Assembly (NCBI GenBank): GCA_017526985.1
Contig: JAFXQR010000023.1
Span: 1 to 53,844, forward strand
Length of the DNA: 53,844 bases
Origin: Lachnospiraceae bacterium
GTDB lineage: Bacteria; Bacillota; Clostridia; Lachnospirales; Lachnospiraceae
Direction: 5' to 3'
This document shows positions 1 through 6,813 of this stretch, in pieces (position 1 is the first letter of the stretch; each line of letters starts with the position of its first letter). Made by a program: the position numbers and the translations under genes. A model generated the notes under the pieces. It saw only the letters and a program-made list of their open reading frames with translations, ran no database searches and had not been told where the DNA came from.

Positions 1-671
1 CGGAATTAAAGACGGCCATCACGAATATATCCCACGATCTGCGCACCCCGCTGACAGCAATCTGCGGATATCTGGATATGCTGGAGAAGACGGAGGAAAA
101 AGAAAAACAGGATCGTTACATCGCGATCATGAAAGAACGGGCCGGAATGATGAAACAGCTGACGGAGGAGTTGTTTAAGTATTCCGTGATCATGTCGGAG
201 GAAGAAGAACTTCCCACGGAGACGGTGTATATCAACCAGTTGCTTGCGGAATGCATCGGTGGATTTTATCCGGTGCTGAGTGAGAAAGGGATCACACCGG
301 AGATCCGTCTGACGGAGCGAAGGGTCGAGCGCAGCGTTAATAAAGCGGCGCTGACGAGAGTGTTTACCAATCTTTTAAATAATGCTGCAAAATACAGTGA
401 CGGAGACCTTACCGTGATCTTAAACGACAGCGGAGAAATCACATTTACGAATCATGCAAAAGGGTTGTCTGCCGTAGAGGTGGAGCAACTCTTCGATCGT
501 TTCTATACGGTTGAGGCGGCGCATCATTCTACAGGGCTGGGACTTTCCATCGTGCGAACATTAATGGAGCGGATGCATGGCAGTGTCAATGCAACCTATG
601 AAGAAGGATGTCTTTCCATCCGGATCGAACTGGGAGAGGAGAAAATGGATGACAGTAAGCGCGGAGCATAG
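1..671 (+). CDS. Sensor histidine kinase, C-terminal part (partial)
   Basis: The reading frame is open from the window edge (first full codon at 3), so only the C-terminal kinase core is present. The phospho-acceptor motif NISHDLRTPLTA lies at about 24-60, giving a HisKA dimerisation helix. It is followed by an HATPase domain with an N box (TNLLNNAAKYSDG) and a late F/G2 region (LFDRFYTVE, then STGLGLSIVRTLMERM). The usual DxGxG box is replaced by NHAKGLS, a shortened form I recall from small Firmicutes kinases, so it need not be inactive. The protein would autophosphorylate on the His and pass phosphate to a response regulator that must lie upstream, outside the window. The sensor part and signal are not visible. 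It ends shortly before an unrelated purine promoter. Confidence 0.93.
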   Translation, partial: ELKTAITNISHDLRTPLTAICGYLDMLEKTEEKEKQDRYIAIMKERAGMMKQLTEELFKYSVIMSEEEELPTETVYINQLLAECIGGFYPVLSEKGITPEIRLTERRVERSVNKAALTRVFTNLLNNAAKYSDGDLTVILNDSGEITFTNHAKGLSAVEVEQLFDRFYTVEAAHHSTGLGLSIVRTLMERMHGSVNATYEEGCLSIRIELGEEKMDDSKRGA

Positions 672-686
672 AGATAAATCTCCCCC

Positions 687-715
687 TTGCATTTTTGGGA
701 AGCATACAGTACAAT
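687..715 (+). promoter_or_regulatory. Predicted sigma-A promoter of the purine operon
   Basis: TTGCAT (687-692) and TACAAT (710-715) are separated by 17 nt. Transcription would start near 722, about 45 nt before the ZTP aptamer, so the riboswitch sits wholly in the leader. Inferred from sequence only. Confidence 0.6.
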
Positions 716-766
716 GACATTGTTTCGTTCCGATGTTTAGCACGGAATGAATGAAAAATAAAATAC

Positions 767-883
767 GGATATGTGACTGACGGAAAGCCCGGAATACGGG
801 AAAGTGGAGTTCACCACATGGAGCATATCTTTGGAAGAAAGAAACCGACCGTCTGGGTACCATGTGGTTCCCGGACGGTTTTT
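767..883 (+). promoter_or_regulatory. ZTP (pfl) riboswitch with expression platform
   Basis: The leader matches the pfl/ZTP aptamer. An outer stem pairs GATATG (769-774) with CATATC. The conserved GTGACTGACGGAA (773-785) follows the first strand. A hairpin closes with CACCACATGGAGC, and the second subdomain carries CCGTCTGGGTA (849-859), corresponding to the consensus CCGCCUGGGCA. ZTP/ZMP accumulates when 10-formyl-tetrahydrofolate is short. Bound ligand would hold the 3' subdomain and prevent the overlapping terminator at 848-883. The two genes downstream use 10-formyl-THF on ZMP (AICAR) and cyclise the product, the expected regulon. The motif match is direct; switching is inferred. Confidence 0.9.
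848..883 (+). terminator. Intrinsic terminator of the ZTP riboswitch
   Basis: ACCGTCTGGG (848-857) pairs with CCCGGACGGT (870-879), with one G-U pair, and a run of five T follows at 879-883. The 5' strand of the stem is the conserved CCGUCUGGG of the aptamer, so aptamer and terminator are mutually exclusive. Confidence 0.85.
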
Positions 884-981
884 GTATTTACAGAGACATA
901 ATATTTTTATGGGGAACCAACAATGTAACCTTTAACCGCGGTGTGATGCCGCCAATGCTTTTTAAGAAAAGGAGAAAGAGC

Positions 982-1698
982 ATGAAGAAAAATGACATTG
1001 TGGAACTGTTGAAGAACAATGCGTATCCCGGACGCGGGATCATCCTGGGCGAGTCACCCAGCGGAAAGTATGCAGTAACGGCATATTTTATTATGGGACG
1101 CAGCGAGAACAGCCGTAACCGTGTGTTTGTTGAGGACGGCGAAGGCATTCGTACCCAGGCTTTTGATCCGGCAAAACTGTCCGATCCCAGCCTGATCATC
1201 TATGCACCGGTACGTGTACTGGGCAACAAGACTATCGTGACAAACGGCGACCAGACCGATACGATCTATGACGGAATGGACAAACAGCTGACCTTTGAAC
1301 AGTCCCTGCGCAGCCGTGAGTTTGAGCCGGACGGCCCGAACTACACACCGCGTATCTCCGGTGTGATGCACATCGAAGCCGGCAAGTACAGCTATGCAAT
1401 GTCCATCTTAAAGAGCAACCAGGGCGATGCATCTGCATGCAACCGCTTCACTTTTGCTTATGAGAATCCGATCAAGGGTGAGGGCAGATTTATCCACACT
1501 TATATGAACGACGGCAATCCGCTGCCTTCCTTCGAAGGGGAACCGGAATGGATCGGCATCCCGACCGAGGATATCGATGAGCTGACCAGCACCCTGTGGG
1601 ATGCGCTGAACGAAGAGAACAAGGTGTCTCTGTTCGTTCGCTACATTGATATCGCCAGCGGCAAGTACGAGACCCGTATCGTGAACAAGAATAAGTAA
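982..1698 (+). CDS. IMP cyclohydrolase (PurO-type)
   Basis: This 238-residue protein resembles the PurO-type IMP cyclohydrolase family, first known from archaea and also found in Clostridia. It would close the purine ring, turning FAICAR into IMP, the last step of de novo purine synthesis. The recognisable stretch is the N-terminal NAYPGRGIILGESPSGKY with AVTAYFIMGRSENSRNR after it. The start at 982 follows AAGGAG at 968-973; the frame is open further upstream but that part lies in the riboswitch leader. The AICAR transformylase follows after 20 nt, so the two replace the usual bifunctional PurH. Family assignment is by recall of conserved motifs; context supports it strongly. Confidence 0.85.
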   Translation: MKKNDIVELLKNNAYPGRGIILGESPSGKYAVTAYFIMGRSENSRNRVFVEDGEGIRTQAFDPAKLSDPSLIIYAPVRVLGNKTIVTNGDQTDTIYDGMDKQLTFEQSLRSREFEPDGPNYTPRISGVMHIEAGKYSYAMSILKSNQGDASACNRFTFAYENPIKGEGRFIHTYMNDGNPLPSFEGEPEWIGIPTEDIDELTSTLWDALNEENKVSLFVRYIDIASGKYETRIVNKNK

Positions 1699-1718
1699 AA
1701 CAGAAAAGGAGTAGTATC

Positions 1719-2897
1719 ATGAAAGAATTAGAATTGAAATATGGCTGTAACCCGAACCAGAAACCGTCCAAGATCTTTGTGAATGACGGACGCGAGCTGC
1801 CGATCGAAGTGCTGAACGGCAAGCCGGGCTACATCAACTTTATGGACGCATTCAACGGCTGGCAGCTGGTGAAGGAGCTGAAGGCAGCAACCAATCTGCC
1901 GGCAGCAACTTCCTTTAAGCATGTATCTCCGGCAGGCGCTGCCGTAGGCATCCCTCTGGACGATGTGCTGAAGAAGATCTACTTTGTAGATGAGACCATT
2001 GAGCTGTCTCCGCTGGCTTGTGCATATGCAAGAGCACGTGGCGCAGACCGTATGTCTTCCTTTGGTGATTTCATCGCACTGTCGGATGTCTGTGATGTGG
2101 TTACCGCAAAACTGATCAAGCCGGAAGTATCCGACGGTATCATTGCACCGGGATATGAGCCGGAAGCGCTGGAGATCCTGAAAGGCAAGAAGCGCGGTAC
2201 CTACAATGTGATCCGGATCGATCCGTCCTACACTCCGCAGCCGGTAGAGCACAAGGATGTATTCGGCATCACTTTTGAGCAGGGCAGAAACGAGCTGAAG
2301 ATCGACAAGGATATGCTGAAGGATATCGTGACCGAGAAGAAGGATCTGTCTGAGCAGGCCAAGATCGATATGGTGATCGCCCTGATCACTCTGAAATATA
2401 CCCAGTCCAACTCTGTATGCTATGCAAAGGGCGGACAGGCTATCGGTATCGGTGCAGGACAGCAGTCCCGTATCCACTGCACACGCCTGGCAGGCAGCAA
2501 GGCAGACAACTGGCTGCTGCGTCAGTGCCCGAAGGTGCTGGATCTGCAGTTTGTAGATGGTATCAGCCGTGCAGACCGTGACAACTCCATCGATCTCTAT
2601 ATCGGTGAGGATTATATGGATGTGTTGGCAGAAGGCGCTTGGCAGAAGATCTTCAAGGTGAAACCGGAAGTGTTCACAAAGGAAGAGAAGCAGGCATGGC
2701 TGGCACAGGCTACCGATGTGGCGCTGGGTTCCGACGCATTCTTCCCGTTCTCTGATAATGTAGAGCGTGCAAGCCGTTCCGGCGTGAAGTACATCGCGCA
2801 GCCGGGTGGTTCCAAGCGTGATGATCTCGTGATCGAGGCTTGCAACAAGCTTGGCATCGTAATGGCATTCACGGGCATCCGTCTGTTCCATCATTAA
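1719..2897 (+). CDS. purH: AICAR formyltransferase, stand-alone (AICARFT domain of PurH)
   Basis: This 392-residue protein corresponds to the transformylase half of PurH. It moves a formyl group from 10-formyl-THF to AICAR (ZMP) to give FAICAR. The SFKHVSPAGAAVG motif near residues 65-77 holds the Lys-His catalytic pair, and SNSVCYAKGGQAIGIGAGQQ near 230-250 is the second conserved block. The N-terminal IMP cyclohydrolase domain of ordinary PurH (total about 510-530 residues) is absent; that activity is supplied by the gene just upstream. It starts after GGAG with normal spacing, is co-transcribed under the ZTP riboswitch, and ends at a bidirectional terminator. The symbol purH refers only to this domain. 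Confidence 0.92.
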   Translation: MKELELKYGCNPNQKPSKIFVNDGRELPIEVLNGKPGYINFMDAFNGWQLVKELKAATNLPAATSFKHVSPAGAAVGIPLDDVLKKIYFVDETIELSPLACAYARARGADRMSSFGDFIALSDVCDVVTAKLIKPEVSDGIIAPGYEPEALEILKGKKRGTYNVIRIDPSYTPQPVEHKDVFGITFEQGRNELKIDKDMLKDIVTEKKDLSEQAKIDMVIALITLKYTQSNSVCYAKGGQAIGIGAGQQSRIHCTRLAGSKADNWLLRQCPKVLDLQFVDGISRADRDNSIDLYIGEDYMDVLAEGAWQKIFKVKPEVFTKEEKQAWLAQATDVALGSDAFFPFSDNVERASRSGVKYIAQPGGSKRDDLVIEACNKLGIVMAFTGIRLFHH

Positions 2898-2914
2898 GAT
2901 AATTCATTATAGAC

Positions 2915-2965
2915 CAAAGGGACGGTTCTCTGGCTCTTTTTGAGCCACAAGAACCGTCCCTTTTG
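2915..2965. terminator. Bidirectional terminator built from a GGGACGGTTCT inverted repeat
   Basis: A near-perfect hairpin has AAAGGGACGGTTCT (2916-2929) pairing with AGAACCGTCCCTTT (2950-2963), and an inner TGGCTC/GAGCCA stem with a T-rich loop. Flanking A and T runs let it work both ways between the convergent AICARFT gene and the minus-strand ABC permease gene. The GGGACGGTTCT sequence is one I recall as a recurring intergenic element in many Firmicutes. Confidence 0.85.
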
Positions 2966-2971
2966 CATGTT

Positions 2972-4651
2972 TTAATATAATTCTTCCATATTTTTCAGAA
3001 TGATCTTTTTGCCGAAGATAACAGCAAGGATATCCAGAACGAATAAGAAGATAAGGATCAGTAAGTGCAGCGGCAGGATCCTGAGGGGTGTCAGTTCAAA
3101 AAGCAGGAAGGTAATACCGCAGACAAAGATAGCGAGCACCATGATCACGGCCATATTAAAGAAACTGTTTAAATTGCCACGTAGGGCGCTGTATTCGTCA
3201 TCCCACAATGTAAAGGGAGCCGCGGAGTCCATGGACATTCCGATCACAATGGAGAGGATCAGTGCGCAAAGAGCCAGGGCGCAATAGTACAATGTCCAGG
3301 GGACGGACCAGCCGACATAGAAAGAAGCGATGATCACGGTCAGGACCAGGGCGGGATAGGTAACGATGAGCGCGACAGCTGCTTTGGCATACAACTGCGT
3401 TTCATAAGGAACGGGGATGTACTTGATGAGGTCTACATGGGCGCCTTCTCTGGTGAAGGCGGTAGAGGACAGGCTGTTGAGCGCCGAAGCAACAAACGCC
3501 GTGAAGATGATCACCAGCAGCAGGATCAGAGCGGCTCTGGCATAGCCCTCGTGGTATAGCTGCAGAAAACGCTGAATGTTCTCGTTGTTTTTCGAAAGTG
3601 AAAACAGGATGATGACACCAACCGGCCAGAGCAGATTGATGTAAAAACAGTTGGATGCGTAGGCACGGGTGCGTAACAAAACTTTTATCTCTTTGCGAAT
3701 ATACGAGGAAAAGACAGAAGTTGAATTTAGTTTTAATTTATCCGTATCGACTTTGCTCTTGCGGGTGCCCAGTGCTCCGGCCGTATACAATCCTTCCTGG
3801 TAGAGCAGGTAGCCGAGGAAGAGCATGATCCCTACGACCACAGCGTTGCCCAGAAGATAGAGTAACAGGGACAGCAGATCGCCGGAGCCGATGGCTTTTC
3901 CGAGTAAAGGTACCGTGAAGAATAAAATGTTGCAGAGTTTCAGAAACAGATTTTCGCCGCCGGCAAGGGAATCCATGTAATTATTGACATTAACACCACC
4001 CATCCCTCGGAAGGAAAGCAGGAAAATTGCAACAAAAACCAGCAATAATACCGTAGACATATGATAAAAGACTTTTATGTTTCTGACCTTCTTTAGAATG
4101 GTTATTAAAAGTAAACTTAATATCGTACAATATGCGAGCGGCAGTAATGGAGTGACCAATGTTCCGATCAGAGCGGAAAGGATCTGTACCGGACCCAAAG
4201 CAGTACCGATCCCGTAGCTTTGTGCAGCAGCCACAAAGTGTCCGATGAACATTGCAAAGAGCACCATAAACTCCATGATGCTTTCGGCCATATAGGTATG
4301 CCAGAATTTTGCGGAGAGCAGCTGCCAGTGGGAAAGCGGCAGTGTCACCATATGTTCGCGGTCGGAAGAGAAAAACAGCACATTAAAGACCACCAGCATA
4401 CTGAAGATCATGGAAAAGGCTGATATGATGTGCACCTCGGAAAGCAGGGCATTGATCGTATGCTGCTCCACCATCAGGGCCAGGGACATGATATAGGTGA
4501 TATATCCGACGATCAGGCAGCAGGGCAGCATGATACAGGTAAACGCGATCAGTCCGAAAGCAGCATACAAGCTGCCTTTGATCCCTTTTTTGGGAGTGGG
4601 CATCTCAAAGTTGGCACGGTATACATTGAAAAGAGTACGGACATTGCTCAT
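2972..4651 (-). CDS. ABC transporter permease, exporter type, multi-pass membrane protein
   Basis: This 559-residue protein is very hydrophobic with about ten to twelve predicted membrane spans. Its arrangement suggests the fused permeases of ABC-2-like exporters. The start at 4651 is chosen because AAAGGAG lies 6 nt before it; the longer frame to 4672 lacks such a site. The ATPase gene lies 32 nt upstream on the same strand, so the pair forms an exporter. The substrate is not evident: no lantibiotic, sporulation or resistance gene is adjacent. Permeases of this type have been linked with peptide, drug or membrane-stress export, but that is only family analogy. Confidence 0.85.
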   Translation of the reverse strand: MSNVRTLFNVYRANFEMPTPKKGIKGSLYAAFGLIAFTCIMLPCCLIVGYITYIMSLALMVEQHTINALLSEVHIISAFSMIFSMLVVFNVLFFSSDREHMVTLPLSHWQLLSAKFWHTYMAESIMEFMVLFAMFIGHFVAAAQSYGIGTALGPVQILSALIGTLVTPLLPLAYCTILSLLLITILKKVRNIKVFYHMSTVLLLVFVAIFLLSFRGMGGVNVNNYMDSLAGGENLFLKLCNILFFTVPLLGKAIGSGDLLSLLLYLLGNAVVVGIMLFLGYLLYQEGLYTAGALGTRKSKVDTDKLKLNSTSVFSSYIRKEIKVLLRTRAYASNCFYINLLWPVGVIILFSLSKNNENIQRFLQLYHEGYARAALILLLVIIFTAFVASALNSLSSTAFTREGAHVDLIKYIPVPYETQLYAKAAVALIVTYPALVLTVIIASFYVGWSVPWTLYYCALALCALILSIVIGMSMDSAAPFTLWDDEYSALRGNLNSFFNMAVIMVLAIFVCGITFLLFELTPLRILPLHLLILIFLFVLDILAVIFGKKIILKNMEELY

Positions 4652-4683
4652 AGGGGACTCCTTTATAAACATACAAGTGAGGT

Positions 4684-5445
4684 CTACTCGCCTTTTTTAT
4701 AACGGATCATTTCCAGGAAGATCTCTTCCAGATCCTGGCCCGGATGTTCTGCGGACAGGTTCTCTACGGTTCCTTGGTATAATGAATGGCCATAGTTCAT
4801 AATGATGATATGATCACAGAGTTTTTCTGCCACCTCTAACACATGCGTGGAAAATAACACACAATTTCCTCTGGCGGCATGCTCCCGCATCATCTGCTTC
4901 AGTTCGTAGGCAGCTGATGGGTCCAGACCGGTCATAGGCTCATCCAGGATCCAGGCCGGAGGATTGTGCGTCAGGGCGGCGATGACCATCAGCTTCTGAC
5001 GCATACCATGAGAGTATTCCCGCATGAGTGTTTCCAGGGCGTCGGACATTCCGAAGCGGGCTGCCAGATCCTTGACCCGCGGCGCCCGTTCTTCTTCCGG
5101 AATCTTATAAATATCCGCAACAAAGTTGATATACTCCAGACCGGTCAGCTGCAGGAGTACATCCGGATTGTCCGCGACATAGGCAAAAGATTGTTTGGCG
5201 GCAAGCGGCTCTTTGACAATATCGTGCCCTGCGATCAATGCGCGGCCGGTGACGGGGCGCAGGATCCCAGTCAGCATTTTGATCACCGTGGTCTTTCCGG
5301 CACCATTCGGTCCGGCAAATCCGACGATCTCGCCGGCTTTGATCGAAAAACTCATATCATCAACTGCTTTGGCATCGCTGCCGTAGATCATACTGAGATG
5401 TTCTGCCTGAATCAAAATTTGGTCCTGAATAGATGTATTTTCCAT
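4684..5445 (-). CDS. ABC transporter ATP-binding protein
   Basis: The 253-residue nucleotide-binding subunit carries Walker A (GPNGAGKTT), the signature YSHGMRQKL, Walker B with AWILDEPMTGLDP, and the H-loop STHVLE. It is of the single-domain type that pairs with ABC-2-like permeases. The start at 5445 is preceded by AAAGGGA at normal spacing; the frame extends 44 codons further, but that part overlaps the promoter at 5507-5535 and has no ribosome site. It forms an operon with the permease gene downstream and diverges from the DUF2812 gene. Energising of export is established for the family; the cargo is unknown. Confidence 0.95.
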   Translation of the reverse strand: MENTSIQDQILIQAEHLSMIYGSDAKAVDDMSFSIKAGEIVGFAGPNGAGKTTVIKMLTGILRPVTGRALIAGHDIVKEPLAAKQSFAYVADNPDVLLQLTGLEYINFVADIYKIPEEERAPRVKDLAARFGMSDALETLMREYSHGMRQKLMVIAALTHNPPAWILDEPMTGLDPSAAYELKQMMREHAARGNCVLFSTHVLEVAEKLCDHIIIMNYGHSLYQGTVENLSAEHPGQDLEEIFLEMIRYKKGE

Positions 5446-5506
5446 ATACAGATCCCTTTCGATATGCCTTGAATGCTGAAAATGAACGATGAAATTGAAT
5501 AAAACT

Positions 5507-5535
5507 ATTATAAAATAGGAATACGTTTTTGTCAG
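5507..5535 (-). promoter_or_regulatory. Predicted promoter of the ABC exporter operon
   Basis: Reading the minus strand, CTGACA (5535-5530) and TATAAT (5512-5507) are separated by 17 nt. The start point would lie near 5500, about 55 nt before the ATPase start codon. Confidence 0.65.
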
Positions 5536-5590
5536 TAAAAACCAGGTGGGATTTTTGTGAGTTTTTTGTGTCCACATTTTCCGGCAGGTA

Positions 5591-5619
5591 TTGAACCGGT
5601 CGTCAAAATCGGATATAAT
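5591..5619 (+). promoter_or_regulatory. Predicted promoter of the DUF2812 gene
   Basis: TTGAAC (5591-5596) and a perfect TATAAT (5614-5619) are separated by 17 nt. The leader would be about 75 nt. This promoter is divergent from the ABC exporter promoter 55 nt away. Confidence 0.7.
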
Positions 5620-5701
5620 ACACTCTATATGGATTTGAATCAGGATATACCCTGCGAAAGGGGGATCCTAAAGGGCAGTACCTTATGAAGGGGGAAGAGA
5701 C

Positions 5702-6313
5702 ATGGCACTACAGAAAAAGATGTTTGCTGCGCTGAAGTATATTGTTCCTTCCGATATGGAATACTTTCTGGAAGAGATGAGTGCTGACGGAAAAATTCTT
5801 AGACCGGTAGGTGAGGGTGGCCTGTTTTATTATGAATTCACCGAGGAAAAAGCGCAGAAAGCCAAGTATGTTGTAGATCACAGCACGATGCCTAAGGCAT
5901 TATATATGCAGATGGCTATTGATAAGGGCTGGGAGTTCATGGGAAAGAGCTTTAACTGTTATATCTGGCGGCAGCGCTATGATGATAAAAATCGCCCGGA
6001 GAATTTTGCGGATCAGACCGGCGTGCAGAAACATTGTCTGCATCAGGGGCTGGTGATGTCTGCAATGGCTCTGGTGTGTCTGGCGCTTGCGGTAGCGATC
6101 GTTTATTTCCTCCGGGCAGAGCGGATGCAGGGAATCACAGACCATACCATACAGTATGTGATCATGCTGGCAACCCAATTGCCGTTCCTGATCTATTTCG
6201 CATGGGCCGGACGAAAACTGCTGTTTGAAGCGGCGCGTCTGAAGGATGTGATCGCCAGAAATGCGATCAGAAAGAGAACGCCGGTGGCTCCCTCTGCAGA
6301 AGAAGAAGCATAA
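5702..6313 (+). CDS. DUF2812 domain-containing membrane protein
   Basis: The 203-residue protein has an N-terminal DUF2812-like domain (about residues 3-90; note the KGWEFMG...CYIWR pattern) and two membrane spans at about 116-136 and 148-166, followed by a short basic and then acidic tail. DUF2812 proteins in Firmicutes are often encoded beside PadR-type regulators; none is present here. Their function is unknown. The gene has its own strong promoter and a terminator just after it, so it is a single-gene unit. AAGGGGGAAGAG just before the start gives the ribosome site. Confidence 0.8.
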   Translation: MALQKKMFAALKYIVPSDMEYFLEEMSADGKILRPVGEGGLFYYEFTEEKAQKAKYVVDHSTMPKALYMQMAIDKGWEFMGKSFNCYIWRQRYDDKNRPENFADQTGVQKHCLHQGLVMSAMALVCLALAVAIVYFLRAERMQGITDHTIQYVIMLATQLPFLIYFAWAGRKLLFEAARLKDVIARNAIRKRTPVAPSAEEEA

Positions 6314-6341
6314 AGCAGATAGAAAATTGAATTTGGAAAAT

Positions 6342-6374
6342 AAAAACAAGCGCCATCATCAGCGCTTGTTTTTT
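6342..6374 (+). terminator. Intrinsic terminator after the DUF2812 gene
   Basis: ACAAGCGC (6346-6353) pairs with GCGCTTGT (6362-6369) around an 8-nt loop. A-rich and T-rich arms extend the stem, and the T run reaches 6374. Confidence 0.9.
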
Positions 6375-6562
6375 GTGTAGGAAAAGTAGGAATACATAAT
6401 ACAATTACGTAAACAGAGGGGAGCGACAGGAATATTAGTATACAGATAAACATAATATAGGAGAACCGGGGAGTGGAGAAGCAGAAAGGACAGATAACAT
6501 AATAATTTACAGAATGAAAATAAATTCCTGAATAAATAAAAATACAATACATGTTGACCGAG

Positions 6563-6585
6563 AGTCAAAAAAGCCATTTTTGACT
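6563..6585. repeat. Operator-like inverted repeat next to a promoter
   Basis: AGTCAAAAA (6563-6571) is the exact reverse complement of TTTTTGACT (6577-6585), with 5 nt between. It ends 9 nt before the -35 element at 6595 and has no T run long enough to act as a terminator, so binding of a regulator is possible. Confidence 0.5.
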
Positions 6586-6594
6586 GAAAGAGTC

Positions 6595-6623
6595 TTGACG
6601 AGAAAAGATAAAAATAATATAAA
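6595..6623 (+). promoter_or_regulatory. Predicted promoter upstream of the helicase gene
   Basis: TTGACG (6595-6600) and TATAAA (6618-6623) are separated by 17 nt. A transcript from here would have a leader of about 180 nt before the ATG at 6814. Confidence 0.55.
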
Positions 6624-6813
6624 ATTCGGTTTGCCATAATTAGAGATTCGACGAGATCAGAAAAGAGAAACAGAGGTATACATAAATTATAGAAGCTTAC
6701 ATAAAATTATCTTTGGATCAGAGGGTTAGAGTGACATAATCTGCAAACATAAATAGTTGACAGAAGCGGATTATAGCTTGAAACGTATGTTCCCATGTGT
6801 TAATATTAAACGC

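Larger units (their letters stand above)
6375..6813. other. AT-rich intergenic region upstream of the helicase gene
   Basis: About 440 nt with no credible gene. It is clearly richer in A and T than the surroundings. It holds an inverted repeat at 6563-6585, a promoter at 6595-6623 and a second, weaker promoter-like pair at 6778-6806 placed directly before the ATG at 6814. Nothing else is recognised. Confidence 0.6.

Noticed and set aside
1728-2894. Long minus-strand frame of 388 codons opposite the AICARFT gene
   Set aside because: It mirrors a strongly coding plus-strand gene, is rich in His, Gln and Cys as shadow frames are, and has no ribosome site.
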